Below are positions 1 to 6,105 of a DNA stretch of 6,208 nt, piece by piece. The stretch is from JAAXTT01 sp964530215 (GTDB taxonomy: Bacteria > Bacillota > Desulfotomaculia > Desulfotomaculales > Desulfocucumaceae), in contig CAZHAJ010000112.1 in assembly GCA_964530215.1 (NCBI GenBank), positions 1-6,208 of the forward strand. The letters are read 5' to 3'. Each line of letters starts with the position of its first letter. Position 1 is the stretch's first letter. The translations under genes and the position numbers were made by a program. The notes beneath the pieces were generated by a model. That model did not search any database, was not told the origin of the DNA, and was given only the letters and a program-made list of their open reading frames with translations.

Positions 1-1
1 T

Positions 2-319
2 AGGGATGATTTATTGTTTTTTTTAAACGGCATAAATGTCAAAAACTTTGGATCTCGAGGACAGCAAAGATCAGTGGTGTTGGCGTTAAAAATAGCTTTA
101 TTAAAAATGTTTAATAATGATTTTTTTGAATATCCAATTCTTCTTCTAGATGATGTTTTTTTGGAGCTGGATATTCATAGACAAAAAGGCTTGGTAAATT
201 TACTAAGTAACGATATCCAGGTGTTTATTACTTCTGACAGGAGATTAGACGGATATTTCGACGGAAAAGAAAGTAAATTTTTTGTTTCAGAAGGTAAAAT
301 AATCAAGGGGGATTGTTAA
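2..319 (+). CDS. recF: RecF, DNA replication and repair ATPase, C-terminal part (5' end outside window)
   Basis: RecF is an SMC-like ABC ATPase that binds gapped DNA and, with RecO and RecR, helps load RecA at stalled forks and single-strand gaps. The frame is open to the left edge and encodes 105 residues, beginning RDDLLFFLNG, which matches the RDDL.F.(V)NG segment of Bacillus RecF. The TTG at position 14 is internal and not a start. Visible motifs are the ABC signature FGSRGQQRS at about residues 17-25 of the fragment and the Walker B and D-loop region YPILLLDDVFLELD. The D-loop normally reads DDV.SELD, but here the serine is leucine. The gene ends at TAA, sharing its last A with the ATG of the next gene. 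The missing N-terminal Walker A region should lie just left of the window. The identification rests on remembered family sequences, but the motifs and neighbours agree. Confidence 0.95.
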   Translation, partial: RDDLLFFLNGINVKNFGSRGQQRSVVLALKIALLKMFNNDFFEYPILLLDDVFLELDIHRQKGLVNLLSNDIQVFITSDRRLDGYFDGKESKFFVSEGKIIKGDC

Positions 320-579
320 TGTTTTTACACCTTGGGGGAGATAAAATTATTCCAAAAAAAGAAATTATTGCAATAATGGATTATAAGAAAGGTAATTCAA
401 ATATTAACAAAGATTTTATAAAGAATGCTAAGGATGAAAATTTGCTAATTAATGTGTCTGATTCAGAAAAAGAAAAATCATATATTATCACCAATGATAA
501 GGTATATGTTTCGTCTATTTCTTGTAATACTCTAAAGAAAAGATCAAGGGAAATATTAATTTCGATAGATGATTATTAG
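319..579 (+). CDS. remB: RemB-like DUF370 protein (extracellular matrix regulator family)
   Basis: This 86-residue protein belongs to the RemA/RemB (DUF370) family. In Bacillus subtilis, RemA and RemB are small regulators of biofilm matrix genes, and RemA binds DNA; remB (yaaB) sits between recF and gyrB, exactly as here. Family features are the N-terminal MFLHLGGDKIIPKKEIIAIMD, similar to MYIHLGDDFVV...I.GIFD of RemB, and the C-terminal VYVSSISCNTLKKR at residues 62-75, similar to IYYSPLSSSTLKKR. The middle, at residues 23-55, is variable and rich in Lys and Asn. The ATG at 319 is preferred because AAGGGGGA (305-312) lies six bases upstream. It overlaps the recF stop as TAATG, so translation is probably coupled. 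The gene is very AT-rich: positions 361-480 contain about 22% GC by hand count. The function in this organism is inferred; it need not be biofilm control. Confidence 0.92.
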   Translation: MFLHLGGDKIIPKKEIIAIMDYKKGNSNINKDFIKNAKDENLLINVSDSEKEKSYIITNDKVYVSSISCNTLKKRSREILISIDDY

Positions 580-588
580 GCTTATGAG

Positions 589-604
589 ATGTAATAATTT
601 ACAT
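589..604 (+). repeat. Small AT-rich inverted repeat upstream of gyrB
   Basis: ATGTAA (589-594) and TTACAT (599-604) are perfect inverted arms around a TAAT loop, in the 51-bp gap between remB and gyrB. It could form a 6-bp hairpin in RNA or be a protein site on DNA. It has no T-tract, so it does not look like a terminator. No function is assigned. Confidence 0.35.
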
Positions 605-617
605 TGTCGTTAAGGAT

Positions 618-623
618 GGGGGT
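618..623 (+). promoter_or_regulatory. Shine-Dalgarno sequence deciding the gyrB start
   Basis: GGGGGT, a G.U wobble variant of GGAGGT, lies seven bases before the TTG at 631. The in-frame ATG at 616 has AAGG (612-615) directly abutting it, which is too close for initiation. The in-frame TTG at 604 has no purine-rich element upstream. Confidence 0.6.
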
Positions 624-630
624 AAGTTTA

Positions 631-2544
631 TTGCTTCAGCAAAATAATAACAATAACCGCTATGATGCGGAAGAAATACAGGTTTTAGAGGGTTTAGAAG
701 CTGTAAGAAAAAGACCAGGGATGTATATAGGAAGCACAAGTTCCAGGGGATTACATCATTTAGTTTATGAGGTTGTGGATAACAGCATTGATGAAGCCAT
801 GGCCAATTATTGTGATGATATACAGGTTATAATCCATGAAGACAGTGTGGTGTCAGTTATTGATAACGGACGCGGGATTCCCGTGGATATTCATCCTCAG
901 ACAGGATTACCAACGGTGGAGACTGTATTAACCATACTTCATGCCGGAGGAAAGTTTGGCGGTGGTGGTTATAAAGTTTCCGGGGGTCTACATGGGGTAG
1001 GGGTTACTGTTGTAAATGCTCTTTCGGAGTGGTTAGAAGTTGAAGTAAAAAGAAACGGAAACATATACAAACAAGAGTTCAGAAGGGGAGAGACAGCAGG
1101 TTCCTTGGAAATAGTGGGTTCCACTGAAACTACCGGAACAAGGATTACTTTTAAGCCCGATTCCACAATATTTGAGGATGTCACTTTCAGTAATGAAATA
1201 CTAAAACAGCGATTAAGAGAGCTCTCTTTTTTAAATAAAGGATTAAAAATAACCCTAAAAGATGAACGAAATGATTCTCAAAAGGTATTTGAATATCAAG
1301 GGGGAGTAGTTGATTTTGTTCTTTATATTAACAAAAATAAAGGACATCTTCATGAAAAGGTAATCTATTTCGAAGGAGAAAAAGATGATGTACAGGTAGA
1401 GGTTGCTATTCAATATACCGAAGGATATGTGGAGAATCTCTTTTCTTATGTAAACAATATTCATACAATAGATGGAGGAACCCATGAAGCAGGATTTAAA
1501 TCTGCTTTAACAAGAGCTATTAATGATTATGCAAAAAAATATAATTATTTTAAAAATGGCTTATCAGCTTTTTCCGGAGAAGATATCAGAGAGGGAATGA
1601 CTGTTGTTATAAACACTAAGGTGCCTGAACCCCAGTTTGAAGGACAGACAAAAACCAAGCTGGGTAACAGTGAAGTAAGATCGATAATTGACAGTATTGT
1701 ATCTGAGGGTATCGGGACTTTTTTAGAAGAAAATCCTCAAGAAGCAAAAAAAATATTAGAGAAGGCAATTGTATCATCCAGAGCAAGGGATGCTGCCCGT
1801 AAAGCACGGGAATTGACTCGCAGAAAAAGTGCCCTAGAAAGTACTGCTTTACCCGGTAAATTAGCGGACTGTTCTGAAAGGGATCCTGCCTTGTCGGAAT
1901 TATTTATAGTGGAAGGGGACTCTGCAGGAGGTTCCGCAAAACAAGGAAGGGATAGGAAATTTCAGGCAATTTTGCCGTTGCGCGGTAAAATACTAAATGT
2001 AGAAAAAGCCAGAATGGATAAAATTCTAGGAAATGAAGAAATAAGATCTCTTATTACCGCACTTGGCACCGGAATAGGTGACGATTTTGATTTGGCAAAA
2101 GCCAGGTATCATAAAATAGTAATAATGACCGATGCTGATGTAGACGGTGCCCACATTAGAACACTTCTTCTTACTTTCTTTTACAGACACATGAAAAAAC
2201 TTATAGAACACGGATATGTTTATATAGCCCAGCCTCCTCTATATAAAATTAAAAAGGGGAGAGGGGAAAAATATGCTTACACTGATCGAGAACTGGAAGA
2301 ATATCTTAAAGATATCGGCAGAGTGGGGATAAGTATCCAAAGATATAAAGGACTTGGGGAGATGGATGCTACCCAGCTTTGGGATACCACCATGGATCCG
2401 GGCAGCCGCACTATTTTGCAGGTTGCTTTAGATGATGCTGTGGAGGCGGACGCCATATTTTCTACTCTTATGGGGGACAAGGTTGAACCAAGAAGAGACT
2501 TTATTCAGGAAAATGCCAGATATGTTAAAAATTTAGATATATAG
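631..2544 (+). CDS. gyrB: DNA gyrase subunit B (ATPase subunit)
   Basis: GyrB supplies ATP hydrolysis and part of the metal site for the A2B2 gyrase that introduces negative supercoils. With the TTG start at 631 it has 637 residues, close to the usual roughly 640 of Gram-positive GyrB, and starts MLQQNNNNNRYD, resembling Bacillus MEQQQNSYD. In order, it shows a GHKL ATPase domain (about 1-220) with catalytic E47, N51 of DNSID, D78 of DNGRGIP, and the GGKFGGGGYKVSGGLHGVG lid from 106. The transducer domain (about 221-395) carries the QTK loop at 339-341. The TOPRIM domain has E428 of EGDSAGG and D501, D503 and D505 of DADVD. The C-terminus carries QRYKGLGEMD and ends YVKNLDI. The large insert of proteobacterial GyrB is absent. 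GyrB rather than ParE is supported by the position after recF-remB and the pairing with gyrA. It probably lies in the recF-remB-gyrB transcript; I see no convincing promoter in the 51-bp gap. An ATG start at 616 (642 residues) is the main alternative. Confidence 0.97.
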   Translation: MLQQNNNNNRYDAEEIQVLEGLEAVRKRPGMYIGSTSSRGLHHLVYEVVDNSIDEAMANYCDDIQVIIHEDSVVSVIDNGRGIPVDIHPQTGLPTVETVLTILHAGGKFGGGGYKVSGGLHGVGVTVVNALSEWLEVEVKRNGNIYKQEFRRGETAGSLEIVGSTETTGTRITFKPDSTIFEDVTFSNEILKQRLRELSFLNKGLKITLKDERNDSQKVFEYQGGVVDFVLYINKNKGHLHEKVIYFEGEKDDVQVEVAIQYTEGYVENLFSYVNNIHTIDGGTHEAGFKSALTRAINDYAKKYNYFKNGLSAFSGEDIREGMTVVINTKVPEPQFEGQTKTKLGNSEVRSIIDSIVSEGIGTFLEENPQEAKKILEKAIVSSRARDAARKARELTRRKSALESTALPGKLADCSERDPALSELFIVEGDSAGGSAKQGRDRKFQAILPLRGKILNVEKARMDKILGNEEIRSLITALGTGIGDDFDLAKARYHKIVIMTDADVDGAHIRTLLLTFFYRHMKKLIEHGYVYIAQPPLYKIKKGRGEKYAYTDRELEEYLKDIGRVGISIQRYKGLGEMDATQLWDTTMDPGSRTILQVALDDAVEADAIFSTLMGDKVEPRRDFIQENARYVKNLDI

Positions 2545-2561
2545 CAAAATTTAACGGTATA

Positions 2562-2587
2562 AAAGGGAGGTTTTTCCCTTTATTTTT
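2562..2587 (+). terminator. Hairpin terminator 1 after gyrB, possibly bidirectional
   Basis: AAAGGGA (2562-2568) pairs with TCCCTTT (2575-2581) around a GGTTTT loop, followed by ATTTTT on the plus strand. Seven base pairs are perfect. On the minus strand the same hairpin is followed by TATACC, so the closing TTTTAT is a weak T-tract that might also stop the converging ytrHI transcript. Confidence 0.6.
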
Positions 2588-2593
2588 GGTAAG

Positions 2594-2615
2594 GACGCCG
2601 TTAAGGCGTCTTTTT
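2594..2615 (+). terminator. Rho-independent terminator 2 after gyrB
   Basis: GACGCC (2594-2599) pairs with GGCGTC (2605-2610) around a GTTAA loop, followed directly by TTTTT. The stem can extend outward by a G.U and two A-U pairs into the T-tract. On the minus strand the hairpin is followed by CTTACC, so this one acts mainly on rightward transcription from gyrB. Confidence 0.85.
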
Positions 2616-2622
2616 ATAACGA

Positions 2623-3114
2623 TTAGTTTGTTAATACATCATTTTTAATATGGGAAGCTTTTAGATACACCAATGTTTTTTTGTTTAAAACTATTAAGTT
2701 GGTTTGAATCTTATACTTATTGCCGTTAGCTTCTATTTCTCGATTATCCAAAATTTTGGGCACTAAAAGACTGTCTATTTCAGATATTTCCTGTCCGATT
2801 AAGGGTTGAAGAAGTTCCTTTATTATTTTATTACATTCCAGTTCTAAAGACATTTTATCGTGATCTGTAAGTCCTTCCAAGGACTCCATCATTAAAAAAG
2901 CATCTATACTGTCAATGGTATATTTTTTAATAGATTGATTCTGTTCTCTATATTGGTGTAATTTAAACTGCTCATCCTGTAGCTCCTGACGAAGTGATTT
3001 ATTGGCTATAGAAAGATTATCTAACTGATAGCCAATGTATAAATTAGTTGCTGAAGAACCAATCAGCACACCCAGAATTAGCATGGATATGTTTTTGTAT
3101 AATCTGATTTTCAT
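2623..3114 (-). CDS. ytrI: YtrI-like sporulation membrane protein
   Basis: The product has 163 residues: a short basic start (MKIRLYK), one membrane segment at about residues 9-29 (ISMLILGVLIGSSATNLYIG), then a probable coiled coil at about 31-65 rich in Leu, Gln, Glu and Lys, and a polar C-terminal domain. The N-terminal helix is more likely an uncleaved anchor than a signal peptide, since no clear cleavage site follows it. Bacillus YtrI has the same plan, an N-terminal anchor followed by a coiled coil, and is encoded next to ytrH. The call therefore leans on synteny and architecture more than on residue identity, which I judge low. Its ATG overlaps the ytrH stop as ATGA, and AAGGT (3123-3127 on the complement) lies eight bases upstream, so translation is likely coupled to ytrH. 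Bacillus YtrI is needed for efficient sporulation; that role here is inferred. Confidence 0.7.
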   Translation of the reverse strand: MKIRLYKNISMLILGVLIGSSATNLYIGYQLDNLSIANKSLRQELQDEQFKLHQYREQNQSIKKYTIDSIDAFLMMESLEGLTDHDKMSLELECNKIIKELLQPLIGQEISEIDSLLVPKILDNREIEANGNKYKIQTNLIVLNKKTLVYLKASHIKNDVLTN

Positions 3115-3440
3115 TTAAATTTACCTTCGCATAATGCCATTATCAGATAATAACCGGTTTGAGCACCGGCTAATGCACTTATAATATATAATATTTGCTT
3201 TATAACAGCTTTAACTTCACCGCTGAATAAGCCGCTATCAAATATCTCCAGGGTTGAGAAAGTACCCCCGATGGCAGCTGCGATGGCCCATATTTTAATA
3301 TCACGGGCAAGGTTTAACATGACTGCTACCGGAGCTTGTTGTACCAATAATGCTGCCAGGGATCCTATAAATACCGAACCCAGCATAACACCTAAAGAGG
3401 TGAAGAATATTAATACCATTTTATTTTCAAAGGTTTCCAT
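3111..3440 (-). CDS. ytrH: Sporulation membrane protein YtrH
   Basis: The protein has 109 residues, about the size of Bacillus YtrH, with three hydrophobic segments at about residues 8-33, 48-66 and 79-103. The diagnostic part is IKIWAIAAAIGGTFSTLEIF (48-67), followed by KQILYIISALAGAQTG (81-96); both match YtrH as I recall it (KIWA..AAIGGTF, KQ....SA.GGA.TG). In Bacillus subtilis, ytrH is expressed in the mother cell under sigma-E and its loss lowers sporulation efficiency; the biochemical role is not established. The ATG at 3440 is supported by a strong AGAGGGGG (3448-3455 on the complement) seven bases upstream. It is first in a two-gene unit with the YtrI-like gene, is divergent from gyrA, and lies between gyrB and gyrA. 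This implies a spore-forming host. Its GC content seems to resemble gyrA more than remB. Confidence 0.88.
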   Translation of the reverse strand: METFENKMVLIFFTSLGVMLGSVFIGSLAALLVQQAPVAVMLNLARDIKIWAIAAAIGGTFSTLEIFDSGLFSGEVKAVIKQILYIISALAGAQTGYYLIMALCEGKFK

Positions 3441-3491
3441 AAACCATCCCCCTCTAGAATTTATTAAAGGGAAAGTTAAATTATTACAACG

Positions 3492-3520
3492 TCTTTATGA
3501 TTAGCGTTTTCAAAATCATA
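3492..3520 (-). promoter_or_regulatory. Weak sigma-E-like promoter candidate for ytrHI
   Basis: On the minus strand, TATGATT (-35-like) and CATAAAGA (-10-like) are separated by 14 bases. Sigma-E promoters have roughly KMATATT, N14-15 and CATACAAT, so the matches are about 5 of 7 and 5 of 8. The -10 lies about 52 bases upstream of the ytrH start. The expectation comes from sigma-E control of ytrH in Bacillus; the sequence match alone is weak. Confidence 0.22.
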
Positions 3521-3521
3521 G

Positions 3522-3530
3522 TGATATACT
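3522..3530 (+). promoter_or_regulatory. Extended -10 promoter candidate for gyrA
   Basis: TGATATACT matches the extended -10 form TGnTATAAT at all but one informative base. A recognisable TTGACA -35 is missing at 16-18 bp (best is TTAGCG, 3 of 6), which extended -10 promoters tolerate. Transcription would begin near 3537, giving a 5' leader of about 90 bases. A perfect TATAAT at 3548-3553 is an alternative -10, also without a good -35. Since gyrA is separated from gyrB by terminators and opposing genes, it needs a promoter here. Confidence 0.45.
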
Positions 3531-3542
3531 TTAAAAGGATAA

Positions 3543-3554
3543 AATTATATAATT
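3543..3554. repeat. Perfect 12-bp palindrome in the ytrH/gyrA divergent region
   Basis: AATTATATAATT is a perfect palindrome and so carries TATAAT on both strands. It may be a -10 element or a regulator site, but AT-rich DNA produces such palindromes by chance. Confidence 0.3.
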
Positions 3555-3612
3555 ATGAAAGCTAGGCTCTATGCTGGAAAAGGTTGTTAAATTATCTTAC
3601 ATATATTGGTCT

Positions 3613-3619
3613 AGGAGGG
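3613..3619 (+). promoter_or_regulatory. Shine-Dalgarno sequence deciding the gyrA start
   Basis: AGGAGGG lies six bases before the in-frame TTG at 3626. An out-of-frame ATG at 3622 sits only two bases behind it, too close for normal initiation. No other in-frame start codon nearby has a ribosome binding site. Confidence 0.8.
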
Positions 3620-3625
3620 AAATGT

Positions 3626-6070
3626 TTGGCGCCGTTATCAGAAAAAATTACGCCCATTGATATCAATGTTGAAATGAGACAATCCTATTTGGATTATGCC
3701 ATGAGTGTAATTATGGGTAGGGCATTGCCGGATGTAAGGGACGGTCTGAAGCCGGTTCATAGAAGAATTCTTTATGCCATGTATCAGGTGGGTATGACGC
3801 CGGATAAACCTCATCGTAAGAGTGCTCATATAGTTGGTCAGGTTATGGCAAAATTTCACCCCCACGGTGATTCCGCTATTTATGATGCATTGGTACGACT
3901 GGCTCAGGATTTTTCATCACGATATCCTTTGGTTGACGGACACGGCAATTTTGGTTCGGTAGACGGTGATTCGGCTGCAGCCATGCGTTATACCGAAGCA
4001 AGAATGGCTAAGATCACCATGGAACTCTTGGCAGATATAGAGAAAAATACTGTAGATTTTGCTCCCAACTATGACAGCAGCGACCAAGAACCCACTGTTT
4101 TACCGTCGAAAATACCCAATTTATTAGTAAACGGCTCTTCCGGTATTGCGGTAGGGATGGCAACTAATATCCCTCCTCACAATCTTGGTGAAGTGATAGA
4201 CGGAATTTTATATTTAATCGATAATCCTGATGCCGGGGTTGACGAGATTATGAAATACATAATTGCCCCAGATTTCCCCACTGCCGGCCAAATATTGGGC
4301 AGGGGTGGAATAGAATCTGCTTACACTACAGGCAGGGGTTCCATTAAAGTAAGGGCAACAACCTCCATTGAAAAAATCGGCAGCGGGAAAGTGGCCCTTA
4401 TTGTTAAAGAAATACCCTTCATGGTAAATAAGGCCAGGCTTGTGGAAAAAATAGCAGAACTGGTAAGGGATAAGAGAATTGACGGAATAACGGATCTCAG
4501 GGATGAATCAGATCGCAAAGGAATGCGGATAGTTATTGAGCTTCGCAGAGATGCTAATCCGGACATTATTTTAAATCAGCTATATAAGCACACTCAAATG
4601 CAGGAAACCTTCGGTGTTATAATGCTGGCTTTGGTAAATGGTGAGCCTAGGTACTTGAATATACGGGAAATACTTTTTTATTATCTTGAGCATCAAAAAC
4701 AGGTAATAACCAGGAGAACCATTTTTGACCTTGATAAAGCAGAAGCCAGGGCTCATATAGTTGAGGGCTTGCTTATAGCTTTAGACTATATCGACGAGGT
4801 TATAAAAACCATTAGAGCCTCAAGGGCTGTGGATGAAGCCAGATTATCACTGATGGAAAAGTTCAGTCTTTCGGAAAAACAAGCCGAAGCTATTGTTGAG
4901 ATGAAATTGCGAAGCCTTACTGGTTTGGAAAGAGAAAAGCTGGACGCAGAATATGAAGAATTAAAAGAAAAAATAGCGTATTTTAATTCAATATTAGAAA
5001 ATGAGTGGATGGTATATCAAATCATTAAGGAAGAACTTATTGAGATAAGAAGAAAATTCTCGGATCCCAGGAGAACGATCATTATTGATGAGGATATAGA
5101 CATTGATGACGAGGATTTGATTCAAGAAGAGGAAATGGTTATAACCATTACCAAACAGAATTATATTAAGAGAATTGCCTTGGATACATACAAGAGCCAA
5201 CGAAGGGGAGGACGCGGCATTGCCGGTATGGGAACCAAGGAAGAAGACTATGTAAAACATCTTTTTATTACCAGCACCCATCATTATTTGCTGTTTTTTA
5301 CCAGCAGCGGTAAGATGTTTCGTCTAAAAGCTTATCACTTGCCGGAAGCGGGAAGGACTGCTAAAGGAACAGCCATTGTAAATCTGCTTGAACTGGGGAG
5401 TGATGAAAGTATAACTGCAGTTATTCCGGTAAAAGATTTTGTAGAAGATATGTTTTTATTTATGGCTACCCGTAAGGGGGTCGTTAAAAAGACCGATTTA
5501 ACTCAGTATAAAAACTATCGACGAGGCGGAATGGCTGCAATTAACCTTGATGAGGGCGATGAGCTGGTGGAGGTTAAGCTTACCGACGGCCAACAAGGAA
5601 TAATGTTGGGTACAAAAAACGGTTTTGCCATTCACTTTGACGAAACCGATGTACCCGCTTACGGAAGGGCAACTAGGGGGGTAAAGGGTATAAATTTAAG
5701 AAAAGGTGATGCGGTGGTTTCTATGGATACCACTTCTCCGGACGCAGACGTTTTGGTGGTTACTGCTAACGGTTTTGGTAAGAGAACCAGCGTTAAACAT
5801 TATAGGGCGCAAGCTAGGGGAGGAATAGGACTCACCAATATTAAATCCACCAGCAGGAATGGTGAAGTAATTGCTTTACAGATAGTCAGGCCTGACGAAG
5901 AGGTAATGATGGTGAGCCAAAAGGGTATTATTATTAGAATCAAAGCAAAAGATGTTTCCTGCATGGGACGTTCAACCCAAGGGGTTACTTTGATGCGTTT
6001 GGATAAAGATGATAAATTGGTGGCATTGGCCAAAGTGGATCTTTTAGCGGAGGAAGAACCTTTACAATAA
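3626..6070 (+). CDS. gyrA: DNA gyrase subunit A (DNA cleavage and rejoining subunit)
   Basis: GyrA forms the DNA gate of gyrase, cutting both strands through a tyrosyl-DNA bond and wrapping DNA to set supercoil sign. It has 814 residues from TTG 3626 (MAPLSEKITPIDINVEMRQS), near the roughly 820 of Bacillus GyrA; a longer reading from TTG 3584 lacks a ribosome binding site. The N-terminal domain (about 1-490) contains KPVHRRILYAM, the recognition helix HPHGDSAIYD (78-87), and R121 with catalytic Y122 in AAMRYTEAR. A short acidic linker (DEDIDIDDEDLIQEEE) leads to the C-terminal beta-pinwheel. The GyrA box QRRGGRG at 525-531 separates it from ParC, and degenerate repeats such as YRRGGMA and QARGGIG follow. 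The tail (LLAEEEPLQ) is mildly acidic and short. S83 and D87 are the unmutated quinolone-contact residues. The gene is transcribed apart from gyrB, with reverse genes between them. Confidence 0.98.
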   Translation: MAPLSEKITPIDINVEMRQSYLDYAMSVIMGRALPDVRDGLKPVHRRILYAMYQVGMTPDKPHRKSAHIVGQVMAKFHPHGDSAIYDALVRLAQDFSSRYPLVDGHGNFGSVDGDSAAAMRYTEARMAKITMELLADIEKNTVDFAPNYDSSDQEPTVLPSKIPNLLVNGSSGIAVGMATNIPPHNLGEVIDGILYLIDNPDAGVDEIMKYIIAPDFPTAGQILGRGGIESAYTTGRGSIKVRATTSIEKIGSGKVALIVKEIPFMVNKARLVEKIAELVRDKRIDGITDLRDESDRKGMRIVIELRRDANPDIILNQLYKHTQMQETFGVIMLALVNGEPRYLNIREILFYYLEHQKQVITRRTIFDLDKAEARAHIVEGLLIALDYIDEVIKTIRASRAVDEARLSLMEKFSLSEKQAEAIVEMKLRSLTGLEREKLDAEYEELKEKIAYFNSILENEWMVYQIIKEELIEIRRKFSDPRRTIIIDEDIDIDDEDLIQEEEMVITITKQNYIKRIALDTYKSQRRGGRGIAGMGTKEEDYVKHLFITSTHHYLLFFTSSGKMFRLKAYHLPEAGRTAKGTAIVNLLELGSDESITAVIPVKDFVEDMFLFMATRKGVVKKTDLTQYKNYRRGGMAAINLDEGDELVEVKLTDGQQGIMLGTKNGFAIHFDETDVPAYGRATRGVKGINLRKGDAVVSMDTTSPDADVLVVTANGFGKRTSVKHYRAQARGGIGLTNIKSTSRNGEVIALQIVRPDEEVMMVSQKGIIIRIKAKDVSCMGRSTQGVTLMRLDKDDKLVALAKVDLLAEEEPLQ

Positions 6071-6105
6071 TATAAACATTGTTTTATTTTGTAGAATATT
6101 GTAAA
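6061..6105 (+). repeat. Inverted repeat spanning the gyrA stop codon
   Basis: TTTACAATA (6061-6069) and TATTGTAAA (6097-6105) are perfect 9-bp inverted arms separated by 27 bases. The left arm includes the first two bases of the gyrA TAA, and the right arm overlaps a -10 candidate. A third ATTGT lies at 6078-6082. It has no GC-rich stem and no following T-tract, so it is not a typical terminator. It could be an operator or chance in AT-rich DNA. Confidence 0.35.

Noticed and set aside
14..16. TTG as a start codon for a 101-residue protein at the left edge
   Set aside because: The frame is open to the window edge and the residues upstream (RDDL) belong to the conserved RecF sequence, so this is an internal codon of a truncated gene.
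313..318. TTG 313 as the start of the DUF370 gene
   Set aside because: The ATG at 319 has correct Shine-Dalgarno spacing and gives the family's usual N-terminus (M-x-x-H-L-G); the TTG would lie almost on top of the ribosome binding site.
969..1184. Minus-strand open frame inside gyrB (and similar ones at 1255-1485, 1616-1807, 2026-2211, 2277-2480)
   Set aside because: They lie wholly within the conserved gyrB frame, lack recognisable domains, and are antisense shadows.
3271..3504. Plus-strand open frame opposite ytrH
   Set aside because: It is the complement of a gene with clear YtrH motifs and a good ribosome binding site; its product shows no family features.
3584..3625. Extended gyrA N-terminus from TTG 3584
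   Set aside because: No Shine-Dalgarno sequence precedes 3584, and the extension would translate through the AGGAGGG that serves TTG 3626.
3638..3865. Minus-strand open frames inside gyrA (also 4321-4566, 4994-5284, 5800-6033)
   Set aside because: They are antisense to conserved gyrase sequence, with no supporting start signals or motifs.
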